Source: Pseudomonas sichuanensis | Lineage (GTDB): Bacteria > Pseudomonadota > Gammaproteobacteria > Pseudomonadales > Pseudomonadaceae | Assembly: GCF_003231305.1 (NCBI RefSeq) | Contig: NZ_QKVM01000061.1 | Span: 1 to 36,419 of the forward strand | DNA: 36,419 nucleotides | Direction: 5' to 3' | Shown here: positions 1 to 9,938 of the stretch, in pieces | Position numbering within the stretch: the first letter of the stretch is position 1 | How the letters are laid out: each line of letters starts with the position of its first letter | Notes under the pieces: model-generated | The model's database searches: none | Told to the model about the DNA's origin: nothing | Seen by the model: only the letters and a program-made list of their open reading frames with translations | Position numbers and translations under genes: made by a program

Positions 1-70
1 CCGGATCGGAAAAGATCAACCCCGTGATATGGTTCCCCACCGTATCCGTCCGCCTTCACGAGAGCGCCCG

Positions 71-3000
71 ATGGCCAACACGACCTCACTGCACCCAGGT
101 TTCATGATCGTTCAGGGCAATCGCCTGGATGACTTGCGCAATCTGGTGGTGAGTGTGATGCGCCGCTTTCCCTTGGCACCGTTGGAAAACGAAATTGCCC
201 TGGTACAGAGCAACGGTATCGCCCAGTGGCTGAAACTGGCGCTGGCCGAAGACCCGCTGGACGGCGATCTGGGCGGCTGCGGCATTGCCGCCGCAATCGA
301 CGTGCAGTTGCCCGGCAGCTTCATGTGGCAGCTATATCGAAGGGTGCTGGGCCGCGATGAAATCCCCGAAGTGTCGCTGCTCGACAAAGCCCCCCTGACC
401 TGGCGCCTCATGCGCCTGCTGCCGGAGGTCATCGAGCGCCCGCACTTCGAGCCCCTGCGCCGCTTCCTCACCGATGACAGCGACCTGCGCAAACGCTATC
501 AACTGGCCGAACGCCTGGCCGACCTGTTCGACCAATATCAGGTCTACCGTGCCGACTGGCTCAAGGATTGGGCTACCGGGCACCATGTGCTCAACACCGC
601 GCGCGGTGAACGCAAGCCACTGGCTGCCGGCAACCGCTGGCAGGCCGAGCTGTGGCGAATCCTGCTCGAAGACGTAGGCGAAGAGGGCATGGCCCAGAGC
701 CGCGCCGGTGTGCACCAGCGCTTCATCGAACGTATAAACAGCCTGGAACAAGCGCCCGCTGGCCTGCCCGCGCGATTGATCGTGTTCGGCATCTCATCGC
801 TGCCGGCACAGATCCTCGAGGCCATGGCCGGTCTGGCACGCTTCAGCCAGGTACTGCTGTGCGTGCACAACCCCTGCCGGCACCACTGGGGCGACATCGT
901 TGCCGACAAGGACCTGCTGCGCCACCAGTACAAGCGCCAACAGCGCAAGCAAGGCATGCCCATGCAGCTGGACGACGAGCTGCTGCACCAGCACGCGCAC
1001 CCGCTGCTGGCCGCCTGGGGCAAGCAGGGCCGTGACTACATCAACCTACTCGACAGCTACGACGACCCCGGCAGCTATCAGGCCGTGTTCAGCGATGGCC
1101 GTATCGACCTGTTCAGCGACGGTGACCCCAAGACCCTGCTCAACCAGTTGCAGGACGACATCCTCGAACTTCGCCCCCTGGCCGAAACCCGCGAGCTGTG
1201 GCCCCAAGTGGACCCTGCCAAGGACCGCTCCGTGCGCTTCCATGTGGCCCACAGCCCGCAGCGCGAAGTCGAGATTCTGCACGACCAGCTGCTGGCCCGC
1301 TTCAGTGCCGACCCCAGCCTGCGCCCGCGCGACATCATCGTCATGCTCCCGGCCATCGACACCTACGCCCCGCACATTCGCGCGGTGTTCGGCCAGCTGG
1401 AGCGCAGCGACCCCCGCTATATCCCATTCACCCTGACCGACCAAGGCCAACGCGGCCGCGATCCCCTGCTGATCGCGCTCGAACACTTGCTGAAGCTGCC
1501 CGACAGCCGTTTTGCCGTGAGCGAGGTACTCGACCTGCTGGATGTACCGGCAGTGCGCGCCCGCTTTGCGATCGAGGAAAGCGACCTGCCCACCCTGCAT
1601 CGCTGGATCGAGGGCGCCGGCATCCGCTGGGGCCTTAACGCTCGGCAACGCGCCACGCTCGGGTTGCCCGAGGGCCTGGAGCAGAACAGCTGGCGTTTCG
1701 GCCTGCGCCGAATGCTGCTGGGGTACGCGGTGGGCGTAGGTGAAGGCTGCGATGGCATCGAGCCCTACGACGAGATCGGCGGGCTCGATGCCGCCCTGAT
1801 CGGGCCGCTGGTTGCCTTGCTCGACGCCCTGGACATCGCCTGCCAGGCACTTTCGCAGCCGGCCACGGCCACGCAATGGGGCGAGCGCCTGCATGCGTTG
1901 CTGCAGATCTTCTTCCTGGCTGAAAACGAGCACGACGAACTGCTGCTGGTGCAGCTCCAGGACCTGCGCGACACCTGGCTGGAAACCTGCGAGGCGGTCA
2001 GCCTGCAAGACCTGCTGCCGCTCACCGTGGTGCGCGAGGCGTGGTTGTCAGGCCTCGACCAGGGCAAATTGTCCCAGCGATTCCTCGCAGGTTCGGTGAA
2101 CTTCTGTACCTTGATGCCCATGCGCGCCATCCCGTTTCGGGTGGTCTGCCTGTTGGGCATGAACGACGGCGACTACCCGCGCGCGCAGCCTCCGCTGGAC
2201 TTCGACCTGATGGCCAGCGACTACCGCCCGGGCGACCGTTCGCGCCGTGAGGATGACCGCTACCTGCTGCTCGAAGCTCTGCTGTCGGCGCGTGACCAAC
2301 TGTACGTCAGCTGGGTCGGGCGCAGCATCCGCGACAACAGCGAGCGCCCGGCCTCGGTGCTGATTGGCCAGTTGCGCGATCATCTGGCCGCCGGTTGGCA
2401 ACTGGCCAAGGCCAAACCCGGGCAGAAGGACGATGCGGGGCAACAACTGCTGCATGCCCTGACCCAGGAGCACCCGCTGCAACCGTTCAGCCAGCGCTAT
2501 TTCCAGAAAGGCAGCCCGCTGTTCAGCTTTGCCCATGAGTGGCTGGTCCTGCATCAGGATGCCGCCGAGGCCCAGGCCGCCCATGCCCCGTTGTTGCCCT
2601 ACGCCAGCGATGAGCCATTGAGCCTGATGCAGTTGCAGGATTTTTTGCGCCATCCCGTCAGGCACTTCTTCAGCCAGCGCCTGAAAGTCTACTTCGAAGC
2701 ACTGGAAGCACCCACGCCGGACGAAGAACCCTTCGCCCTCGATGCCCTGCAACGCTACGGCCTGAGTGAAAGCCTGCTGGGGGCCGCCTTGGCCGCGCCG
2801 GACAACCCCGAGCAGGCGTTGCAGGCCCAGGCCCGCCGCTTGCAAGCCTGCGGGCTGCTGCCGCTGGCCGGGTTCGGCGAGGCGTTGCAGGCCGAGCTGA
2901 TCCAGCCCCTGCCAGACCTGCTGCAGCGCCATGGGCAATTGCTGCAGCGCTGGCCAACGTTGGTGGAAGGCGCCTTGCCGATCCACTTCGAACACGGCCT

Positions 3001-3553
3001 GCACCGCCTCGAGGGCTGGCTCGGCCGGGTCTACCAGGCCGACGACCAGAGCCTTCTGAGCATTGCCACCGTGCCCAACACCCTCAGCGCCGGGCGCAAC
3101 AACCTCAAGTGGCACCGGCTGATCCCGGCCTGGGTCATGCACCTGGCCGCCTGCGCCTCGGGCTACCCGTTGCACAGCGCGCTGGTGGCCAGCGACCTCA
3201 CCCTGCTCCTGGCGCCGTTGCCGCAAGGCCAGGCCGCCGAACGGCTGGGCGAACTGCTGGTGGCGCGCCAGGCGGGCATGAACGCCCCCCTGCCGGTCGC
3301 GGCCAAGACCGCGTTCGCCTGGCTGGCCCAGGAAGATCCGGACAAGGCGCTTGCCGCCGCCGCCCGCGCCTACGAAGGTGACGGCCTGATCAGCTACGGC
3401 GAGCGCAGCGAAAGCCTCGCCCTGGCCCGCCAGTACAGCGACTTCGCCGCGCTGGTGCTGGATGAAACCTTCGAAGGCTGGTGCGAAGCCTTGTACCGCC
3501 CCCTGTTCGCAGCGCCCTGGCAAACCCTCGGCAACCCGGAGAGCGCCCAATGA
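71..3553 (+). CDS. recC: RecBCD enzyme subunit RecC
   Basis: RecC is the subunit of the RecBCD helicase-nuclease that recognises Chi during repair of double-strand breaks in the cytoplasm. The product is 1160 aa, in the normal size range for RecC. Near the N-terminus I see the conserved stretch around VQSNGIAQWL (about residues 40-55), and around residues 677-705 the family-typical PMRAIPF...LLGMNDGDYPR block. I chose ATG 71 because the product then begins a few residues before the conserved MIVQGNRL region; an upstream in-frame GTG at 29 adds 14 unlikely residues. The stop overlaps the recB start (ATGA), which indicates a translationally coupled recCBD operon. The assignment follows from family resemblance and from the recB and recD neighbours. 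Confidence 0.95.
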   Translation: MANTTSLHPGFMIVQGNRLDDLRNLVVSVMRRFPLAPLENEIALVQSNGIAQWLKLALAEDPLDGDLGGCGIAAAIDVQLPGSFMWQLYRRVLGRDEIPEVSLLDKAPLTWRLMRLLPEVIERPHFEPLRRFLTDDSDLRKRYQLAERLADLFDQYQVYRADWLKDWATGHHVLNTARGERKPLAAGNRWQAELWRILLEDVGEEGMAQSRAGVHQRFIERINSLEQAPAGLPARLIVFGISSLPAQILEAMAGLARFSQVLLCVHNPCRHHWGDIVADKDLLRHQYKRQQRKQGMPMQLDDELLHQHAHPLLAAWGKQGRDYINLLDSYDDPGSYQAVFSDGRIDLFSDGDPKTLLNQLQDDILELRPLAETRELWPQVDPAKDRSVRFHVAHSPQREVEILHDQLLARFSADPSLRPRDIIVMLPAIDTYAPHIRAVFGQLERSDPRYIPFTLTDQGQRGRDPLLIALEHLLKLPDSRFAVSEVLDLLDVPAVRARFAIEESDLPTLHRWIEGAGIRWGLNARQRATLGLPEGLEQNSWRFGLRRMLLGYAVGVGEGCDGIEPYDEIGGLDAALIGPLVALLDALDIACQALSQPATATQWGERLHALLQIFFLAENEHDELLLVQLQDLRDTWLETCEAVSLQDLLPLTVVREAWLSGLDQGKLSQRFLAGSVNFCTLMPMRAIPFRVVCLLGMNDGDYPRAQPPLDFDLMASDYRPGDRSRREDDRYLLLEALLSARDQLYVSWVGRSIRDNSERPASVLIGQLRDHLAAGWQLAKAKPGQKDDAGQQLLHALTQEHPLQPFSQRYFQKGSPLFSFAHEWLVLHQDAAEAQAAHAPLLPYASDEPLSLMQLQDFLRHPVRHFFSQRLKVYFEALEAPTPDEEPFALDALQRYGLSESLLGAALAAPDNPEQALQAQARRLQACGLLPLAGFGEALQAELIQPLPDLLQRHGQLLQRWPTLVEGALPIHFEHGLHRLEGWLGRVYQADDQSLLSIATVPNTLSAGRNNLKWHRLIPAWVMHLAACASGYPLHSALVASDLTLLLAPLPQGQAAERLGELLVARQAGMNAPLPVAAKTAFAWLAQEDPDKALAAAARAYEGDGLISYGERSESLALARQYSDFAALVLDETFEGWCEALYRPLFAAPWQTLGNPESAQ

Positions 3554-6500
3554 GCCAAGCCCGCCCGCTGGCCTTGAGTTTCCCCCTGCACGGCAGCCAG
3601 CTGATCGAAGCCAGTGCCGGCACCGGCAAGACCTTCACCATTTCGGCGCTGTACCTGCGGCTGATCCTCGGCCACGGCGGCGAGCAGGGCTTTGCCCGCG
3701 AGCTGCTGCCCCCGCAGATCCTCGTGGTGACCTTCACCGACGCCGCCACCAAAGAGCTGCGTGAACGCATCCGCGCTCGCCTGGCCGAGGCGGGCCGGTT
3801 TTTCCGCGGCGAGCTGGATGACGCCGACCCGCTGCTGCACCAGTTGCGCGACGAGTATCCACAGGAGCATTGGCCACGCTGTGCCAGCCGCCTGGAGATC
3901 GCCGTGCAGTGGATGGACGAGGCTGCGGTATCGACCATCCACGGCTGGTGCCAGCGCATGCTGCGCGAGCACGCCTTCGACAGTGGCAGCTTGTTCACCC
4001 AGAGCCTGGAAACCGACCACAGCGAGCTGCTTGGCCAGGTCATGCGCGACTACTGGCGGCGCTTCTGCTACGGCATGCGCGGCGAATCCCTGGCCTGGGT
4101 GCGCGGCCACTGGGGCAGCCCCGATTCACTGCTGCCGCGCATCCGGCCCTTGTTCGGCCGGGTGCGCAGCGAACAGCACGACCAAGACCCGCAACAACTG
4201 ATCGAAGCGACCCTGCGCGAGCGCAGTGAGCAGTTGCGCCAGCTCAAGGCGCCATGGGCCGCCTGGGCCGATGAGCTGCAGCAGATCTGCCGCGACGCCG
4301 TGGCCGCCAAGCAAGCCGACGGCCGCAAGCTGCAGGCGCGCTATTTCGAGCCCTGGTTCGACAAGCTCAAGGCCTGGGCTGGCGACGATCAAGCCATGGA
4401 CCTCGACCTGGGCACCGGCTTCACCCGCCTGACCCCCGACGGCATGGCCGAAGCGTGGAAGGTCGGCGAGCCGCCGGATCATCCAGCCCTGCACGCCATG
4501 CAAACCTTGCGCGAACAACTGCAGGGGCTCGCCAGCCCCGAGGTGCGCGTGCTGGAACATGCCGCCGCCTGGGTCTCGGCCCGCTTCGAAGTGGAAAAGC
4601 GCCGCCGCGCCGAAATGGGCTTCGACGACATGCTGCTGCGCCTGCAGCATGCGCTGGCCAGCGAGTCCGGCGAGCGCCTGGCCGGGTTGATCCGCGAGCA
4701 GTTCCCGGTGGCGTTGATCGACGAATTCCAGGACACCGACCCGGTGCAATACGGCATCTTCGAGCGCATCTATCGCATCACCGAGAACAACCCGCAAACC
4801 GGCCTGTTCATGATCGGCGACCCCAAGCAGGCGATCTACGCCTTCCGTGGCGCCGACATCTTCACCTACCTGGCTGCCCGGCGCGCCACCGCCGGGCGCC
4901 TGCACAGCCTGGACACCAACTACCGCTCGAGCCAGGCCATGGTCGCGGCCGTGAACCGGGTCTTCCTGCAGGCCGAGGCGCGTGAACAAGGGCGCGGCGC
5001 CTTCCTGTTCCGCGCCCATGGCGACAACCCCTTGCCCTTCGTCGAGGTCCGCGCCAAAGGCCGTAGCGAGCAGTTGCTGATCGACGGCCAGCCCACTGCG
5101 GCGTTGCACTGCTGGCATCTGCAAAGTGACGAGCCCGTGGCCAACACCCTGTATCGCCAGCGCCTGGCCGCCAGTTGCGCCAGCCATATCGTGGCCGTGC
5201 TCAACGGCGGCCAGCAGGGCGTCAGTGGCTTTGCCGGCAGTGACGGGGCACTGCGCCCGTGCCTGCCGTCCGATATCGCCATCCTCGTGCGCGACGGTCG
5301 CGAAGCGCAGTTGGTCCGCACCGAGCTGGCGGCCCGCGGGGTGCGCAGCGTCTACCTGTCGGACAAGGACTCGGTGTTCGCCGCCCAGGAAGCCCACGAC
5401 CTGCTGGCCTGGCTCAAGGCCTGCGCCGAGCCGGACGCCGAGCGCATGCTCAAGGCTGCCCTGGCCAGCCTGACCCTCGGTTTGCCGCTGATCGAACTGG
5501 AACGCCTGAACCAGGACGAGCGGGTCTGGGAAGACTGGGTCATGCGTTTTCGCCGTTACCGCGAGATCTGGCAGCGCCAAGGCGTATTGCCGATGCTGCG
5601 CCGCCTGCTGCACGACTTCCACCTGCCGCGCAGCCTGATGGCGCGTACCGACGGCGAGCGGGTGCTGACCAATCTGCTGCACCTGGCCGAACTGCTGCAG
5701 CAGGCGGCCGGCGAGCTGGATGGCGAGCAGGCATTGATCCGCCACCTGGCCGAGCACCTGGCCAACGCCGGGCAGGCCGGCGAGGAGCAGATCCTGCGCC
5801 TGGAAAGCGACGAGCAGTTGGTCAAGGTGGTGACCATCCACAAATCCAAAGGCCTGGAATACCCCCTGGTGTACCTGCCGTTCATCTGCACCAGCAAGCC
5901 GGTGGATGGCTCGCGCCTGCCGCTGTCCTGGCATGACGACGACGGCATCGCGCACCTCACGCTCAGCCCCGATGCACCGCAGGTCGAACGTGCCGACGAC
6001 GAGCGCCTGGCAGAAGACCTGCGCCTGCTGTATGTCGCCCTGACCCGCGCCCAGCACGGTTGCTGGCTGGGTGTCGCCGACCTCAAGCGCGGCACCCAGC
6101 GCAGCTCGCAACTGCACCGCTCGGCCCTGGGTTACCTGCTCGGCGGCGGCCTGCCACTGTCGGCGTCCAGCCAACTGGGCGAGTGGCTGCAGGCCCTGGC
6201 TGCGAACAGCCCGGCCATCATCAGTGGGCCAGTGCCCGAGGCAGACGAGCAAAGCTACCGCACCCCCGCGAACGACAGTGAGCTGTTGCCGGCACGCAAG
6301 CCTCGACGGGCCGCCGCCGAGCAGTGGTGGATCGCCTCCTACAGTGCCCTGCGTGTCGGCGATCAGACGCTCATCGCCGACAGCTCCCAGGCCCAGCAAC
6401 TGTTGGACGATGAAGCCCTGGACAGCCAGCTGCTGCGCGAAGTGCCGGCCGAGTCCGGCGATATCCACCGCTTCCCCCGTGGCCCTAACCCCGGCACCTT

Positions 6501-7221
6501 CCTCCATGGCCTGCTCGAATGGGCAGGCCAGGAAGGCTTCGCCGCCGTGAGCGGCCAGCCCGAGCTGATCGAGCACACCGTGGGCCGGCGCTGCAACCGT
6601 CGCGACTGGGCCGGCTGGATCCCCACGCTCAGCCAGTGGCTGCAGCAGATGCTGGTACAGCCCATGCCGTTGCAGGGCGCTACCCTGCAACTGGCGGCGC
6701 TGAGCCAGTACCAGATCGAGATGGAGTTCTGGTTTGCCAGCCATCAGGTCGATGCCGTGCGCCTCGACCAACTGGTGGTTCGCCATACCCATGACGGCGC
6801 TGCGCGCCCGGCGCTGCAGCCGACCCAGCTCAACGGCATGTTCAAGGGCTTCATCGACCTGGCCTTCGAGCTGGACGGGCGCTACTACGTGGCCGACTAC
6901 AAATCCAACTGGCTCGGCCCCGACGCCCAGGCCTACGGCGCACTGGCCATGGAGCAGGCGATCCTCGAGCACCGCTACGACCTGCAGTACGTGCTCTACC
7001 TGCTGGCCCTGCACCGCCAGTTGCGCGCCCGCCTGCCCGACTACGACTACGACCGCCATGTCGGCGGTGCCCTGTTCATCTTCCTGCGCGGCACCCACGC
7101 GGCAGGCCATGGCCTGTATCACGCCCGGCCGCCACGGGCGCTGATCGAAGCCCTCGATGCGCTGTTCCGTGGCGAGCACGCGCCCGCGCAGCAGGACCTG
7201 TTTGCTGGAGCCACGACATGA
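3550..7221 (+). CDS. recB: RecBCD enzyme subunit RecB (UvrD-like helicase with C-terminal nuclease)
   Basis: RecB is the 3'-5' helicase motor and the only nuclease centre of RecBCD. The protein is 1223 aa. Visible motifs: Walker A EASAGTGKT at about residues 20-28, motif II LIDEFQDTDP near 389, IGDPKQAIYAFRGAD from about 422, TIHKSKGLEYP near 762 and YVALTRAQ near 828. The C-terminal nuclease domain has FIDLAFE followed by the catalytic D-Y-K triplet (D1116, K1118). ATG 3550 is inside the recC stop (ATGA overlap); the longer open frame beginning at 3481 is discarded because it would overlap recC by 73 bases. Helicase and nuclease motifs look intact, so the enzyme should be functional. Confidence 0.97.
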   Translation: MSQARPLALSFPLHGSQLIEASAGTGKTFTISALYLRLILGHGGEQGFARELLPPQILVVTFTDAATKELRERIRARLAEAGRFFRGELDDADPLLHQLRDEYPQEHWPRCASRLEIAVQWMDEAAVSTIHGWCQRMLREHAFDSGSLFTQSLETDHSELLGQVMRDYWRRFCYGMRGESLAWVRGHWGSPDSLLPRIRPLFGRVRSEQHDQDPQQLIEATLRERSEQLRQLKAPWAAWADELQQICRDAVAAKQADGRKLQARYFEPWFDKLKAWAGDDQAMDLDLGTGFTRLTPDGMAEAWKVGEPPDHPALHAMQTLREQLQGLASPEVRVLEHAAAWVSARFEVEKRRRAEMGFDDMLLRLQHALASESGERLAGLIREQFPVALIDEFQDTDPVQYGIFERIYRITENNPQTGLFMIGDPKQAIYAFRGADIFTYLAARRATAGRLHSLDTNYRSSQAMVAAVNRVFLQAEAREQGRGAFLFRAHGDNPLPFVEVRAKGRSEQLLIDGQPTAALHCWHLQSDEPVANTLYRQRLAASCASHIVAVLNGGQQGVSGFAGSDGALRPCLPSDIAILVRDGREAQLVRTELAARGVRSVYLSDKDSVFAAQEAHDLLAWLKACAEPDAERMLKAALASLTLGLPLIELERLNQDERVWEDWVMRFRRYREIWQRQGVLPMLRRLLHDFHLPRSLMARTDGERVLTNLLHLAELLQQAAGELDGEQALIRHLAEHLANAGQAGEEQILRLESDEQLVKVVTIHKSKGLEYPLVYLPFICTSKPVDGSRLPLSWHDDDGIAHLTLSPDAPQVERADDERLAEDLRLLYVALTRAQHGCWLGVADLKRGTQRSSQLHRSALGYLLGGGLPLSASSQLGEWLQALAANSPAIISGPVPEADEQSYRTPANDSELLPARKPRRAAAEQWWIASYSALRVGDQTLIADSSQAQQLLDDEALDSQLLREVPAESGDIHRFPRGPNPGTFLHGLLEWAGQEGFAAVSGQPELIEHTVGRRCNRRDWAGWIPTLSQWLQQMLVQPMPLQGATLQLAALSQYQIEMEFWFASHQVDAVRLDQLVVRHTHDGAARPALQPTQLNGMFKGFIDLAFELDGRYYVADYKSNWLGPDAQAYGALAMEQAILEHRYDLQYVLYLLALHRQLRARLPDYDYDRHVGGALFIFLRGTHAAGHGLYHARPPRALIEALDALFRGEHAPAQQDLFAGATT

Positions 7222-9293
7222 GCCGCAGTCTCGACGACCTTCTGCCGACCCCGCTGCAGGCCGAGCACCTGTCTGCCCTGGCGCCGCTGCACGACAGCCA
7301 CGACCTGCTGGCCCTGCTCGACCGCTGGGTGGAGCGTGGCTGGCTGCGTGCGCTGGACCGGGCTTTCGTCGGCTTCCTCGAAGAGCTCGCCCCAGGCAGC
7401 GATCCGTTGGTGCTGCTGGCGGCGGCGCTGGCCAGCCACCAACTGGGCCACGGCCATGTCTGCCTCGACCTTGCCCAGACCCTGGCCGAGCCGGACTTCG
7501 CCCTGTCGCTGCCGCCGGAAGGCGATGCCCTGGCCGGGCCGCTGCTGCTGCCTTCGCAGTTGCTGGCCAGCCTCGACCTGAACACCTGGTTGCAGCGCAT
7601 CGACCAAAGCCCCTTGCTGGCCGCAGGCGGCAGCCGCGCACAGCACACCCGCCCGTTGGTGCTCAGCGGTGAACGTTTGTACCTGCGCCGCTACTGGGCT
7701 TATGAGCGGCGCATCGATAGCGCATTGCACGAGCGCCTGGCCCGCCAGCAGCCGTTGCAGGAGGACCTGTCGACGCGCCTGGCGCAGCTGTTCGAAGGCG
7801 CTGCCCCCGGCAGCGAAGTGGACTGGCAGAAGCTTGCCTGCGCCCTGGCCACCCGTGCCGGTTTCAGCGTCATCACTGGCGGCCCCGGCACCGGCAAGAC
7901 CACCACGGTGGTGCGGCTGTTGGCCCTGCTGCAGGCGCCGGCGGTAGAGCAGGGCCGGCCCCTGCGCATTCGCCTGGCGGCGCCCACCGGCAAGGCCGCG
8001 GCACGCTTGACCGAGTCCATCGGCCAGCAGGTCGAGCGGTTGCAGGTCGACAGCGCGGTGCGCGCGCAGATCCCCACCGACGTCAGTACCGTGCACCGCC
8101 TGCTCGGCAGCCGCCCGGGCTCGCGCCACTTCCGGCACAACGCAGGCAACCTGTTGCCACTGGATGTGCTGGTGATCGACGAGGCGTCGATGATCGACCT
8201 GGAAATGATGGCCAACCTGCTCGACGCGTTGCCACCCAATGCGCGGCTGGTACTGCTGGGCGACAAGGACCAGCTGGCCTCGGTGGAGGCCGGTGCGGTG
8301 CTGGGCGACCTGTGCCGCGACGCCGAGGACGGCTGCTACTGGCCGCAGACCCAGGCCTGGCTGGAGCAGATAGGCGGCCAATCGCTGGCCAACAGCGGCC
8401 TGAGGCCGGGCGAACACCCGCGCAACCCGCTGGCCCAGCAGATCGTCATGCTGCGACATTCCCGGCGTTTCGGTGAAGGCAGCGGCATCGGCCAGCTGGC
8501 ACGGCTGGTCAACCGCCAGCAGGCCCCCGAGGCCCGCGCACTGCTGGCCAGCAAGCCCGATGACGTCTTCTGCCTGACCCTCGGCGGCGAGCACGACAAG
8601 CGCTTCGACCGCCTGCTGCTCGAAGGCCTCAACCGCGGCGCCGAAGGCCCGCAGGGCTATCGCAGCTACCTGCGCAATATCGGCCGCCTGCGCCCGCCAC
8701 CGGGCACCCCGGCAGAGGATCCGCGCTGGGAACAGTGGGCCGGCGAAGTGCTGAGCCGTTTCGAGGACTTCCAGCTGCTGTGCGCGGTGCGCAAGGGCGC
8801 CTGGGGTGTGGAAGGCCTGAACCAGCGGGTGGAGCGGGTGTTGCACAATGCCGGGCTGATCGACAGCCAGCAGCTGTGGTACGAGGGGCGCCCGGTATTG
8901 GTCACCCGCAACGACTACGGCCTGGGCCTGATGAACGGTGATATCGGCATTGCCCTGCGCCTGCCCGATGACCAGGGCCAGGCTCCGCTGCGCGTGGCCT
9001 TCCCGCGTAACGACGGCAGTGGCGGGGTGCGTTTCGTCCTGCCCAGCCGCCTGAGCGAGGTGGAAACCGTGTTCGCCATGACCGTGCACAAGTCCCAGGG
9101 CTCGGAGTTCAGCCACACCGCGCTGGTGCTGCCCGACGCACTCAACCCGGTGCTGACCAAGGAGCTGGTGTACACCGGCATCACCCGGGCCAAGCACTGC
9201 TTCAGCCTGATCGAGCCGCGCAGTGGCGTGTTCGAGGAGGCTGTGGGGCGCAGGGTACGACGTGTTTCGGGGCTCATGCTGGAACAGTTGTGA
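7218..9293 (+). CDS. recD: RecBCD enzyme subunit RecD (5'-3' helicase)
   Basis: RecD is the fast 5'-3' helicase subunit of RecBCD and activates its nuclease. The product is 691 aa. It shows Walker A GGPGTGKTTT at about residues 221-230, Walker B/motif II VIDEASMIDL at about 319-328, LLGDKDQLASVEAG soon after, and the C-terminal UvrD-like motifs TVHKSQGSEF (from about 622) and YTGITRAKH (about 651). The start ATG overlaps the recB stop by 4 nt. It is the last gene of the recCBD operon, followed by about 70 bp before the next gene. Confidence 0.96.
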   Translation: MSRSLDDLLPTPLQAEHLSALAPLHDSHDLLALLDRWVERGWLRALDRAFVGFLEELAPGSDPLVLLAAALASHQLGHGHVCLDLAQTLAEPDFALSLPPEGDALAGPLLLPSQLLASLDLNTWLQRIDQSPLLAAGGSRAQHTRPLVLSGERLYLRRYWAYERRIDSALHERLARQQPLQEDLSTRLAQLFEGAAPGSEVDWQKLACALATRAGFSVITGGPGTGKTTTVVRLLALLQAPAVEQGRPLRIRLAAPTGKAAARLTESIGQQVERLQVDSAVRAQIPTDVSTVHRLLGSRPGSRHFRHNAGNLLPLDVLVIDEASMIDLEMMANLLDALPPNARLVLLGDKDQLASVEAGAVLGDLCRDAEDGCYWPQTQAWLEQIGGQSLANSGLRPGEHPRNPLAQQIVMLRHSRRFGEGSGIGQLARLVNRQQAPEARALLASKPDDVFCLTLGGEHDKRFDRLLLEGLNRGAEGPQGYRSYLRNIGRLRPPPGTPAEDPRWEQWAGEVLSRFEDFQLLCAVRKGAWGVEGLNQRVERVLHNAGLIDSQQLWYEGRPVLVTRNDYGLGLMNGDIGIALRLPDDQGQAPLRVAFPRNDGSGGVRFVLPSRLSEVETVFAMTVHKSQGSEFSHTALVLPDALNPVLTKELVYTGITRAKHCFSLIEPRSGVFEEAVGRRVRRVSGLMLEQL

Positions 9294-9362
9294 TACGGGC
9301 GTACCACGTTGCTGTGCTATCGTTGCGGCATTATCTGGCAACTTTTTGAGAGATTTCCCACC

Positions 9363-9938
9363 ATGACAGTGGCTGTCTCGGTCTTGAGGCGGGTGAAGGA
9401 TTGCGCGCGCTCGCTGCTGATGGCCACGCTTTTGCTGACCGGCGTGTCCGCCCAGGTGCAGGCCGCCGAGCCGAGCGCGCAAGCGCAGCAACGGGCCAAG
9501 GCCGTGACCCAGGTGGTGCTGGGCATCCTCAGCTATGCCCGCTGGCCCGCCGAACCCAACCCCCTGCGCCTGTGCCTGGTCGGCCCCACCGAATACGCCG
9601 ACGACCTGATCAAAGGCACTGTGCAGAGTTCCGGGCAGCCACTGCAGGTGCGCCGCCTGCTGGCTGGCAATGCCAGCCTGGCCAGCGCCTGTGACGCCGT
9701 TTACATCGGCAAGCTCGAACCCGGCGAGCGTGATCGCCTGTTCCAGGCCATCAGCGGCCACCCGGTGCTGAGCATCACCGAAGCCGACGACCCCTGTACC
9801 GTGGGCAGCCTGTTCTGCCTGCGGGTCAGCGATCAGCAGGTGGCCTTCGACGTCAACCTCGACTCGGTGGCGCGCAGCGGCGTGCGCATCCACCCCAGCG
9901 TGCTGCAGTTGTCGCGGCGGCGGGCGGCGCAGCCATGA
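9363..9938 (+). CDS. yfiR: YfiR-type periplasmic repressor of the diguanylate cyclase YfiN
   Basis: The 191-residue protein begins with a Sec-type signal peptide: arginines and lysine, a hydrophobic run (residues about 18-30) and a likely cleavage site after AQA near residue 36. The mature part has four cysteines (in LRLCLVG, ASACDAV, DDPCTVG and LFCLRV), matching the disulfide-containing YfiR family (DUF4154). In P. aeruginosa, YfiR binds the periplasmic part of YfiN and keeps it inactive under oxidising, unstressed conditions. Its position directly before a YfiN-like cyclase and a YfiB-like lipoprotein, with a 4-nt overlap into yfiN, supports the call. ATG 9363 was chosen because the longer frame starting at 9309 would precede the signal peptide with unrelated residues. 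Confidence 0.88.
   Translation: MTVAVSVLRRVKDCARSLLMATLLLTGVSAQVQAAEPSAQAQQRAKAVTQVVLGILSYARWPAEPNPLRLCLVGPTEYADDLIKGTVQSSGQPLQVRRLLAGNASLASACDAVYIGKLEPGERDRLFQAISGHPVLSITEADDPCTVGSLFCLRVSDQQVAFDVNLDSVARSGVRIHPSVLQLSRRRAAQP

Noticed and set aside
4126..7641. A 1171-codon open frame on the minus strand opposite recB and recD
   Set aside because: It is antisense to two genes with full helicase motifs and has the Ala/Gly/Gln/Val-rich composition of a shadow frame in GC-rich DNA.
7119..9893. A 924-codon minus-strand frame opposite recD and yfiR
   Set aside because: Shadow frame of GC-rich coding DNA; no motifs, and the plus strand has overlapping genes with clear function.
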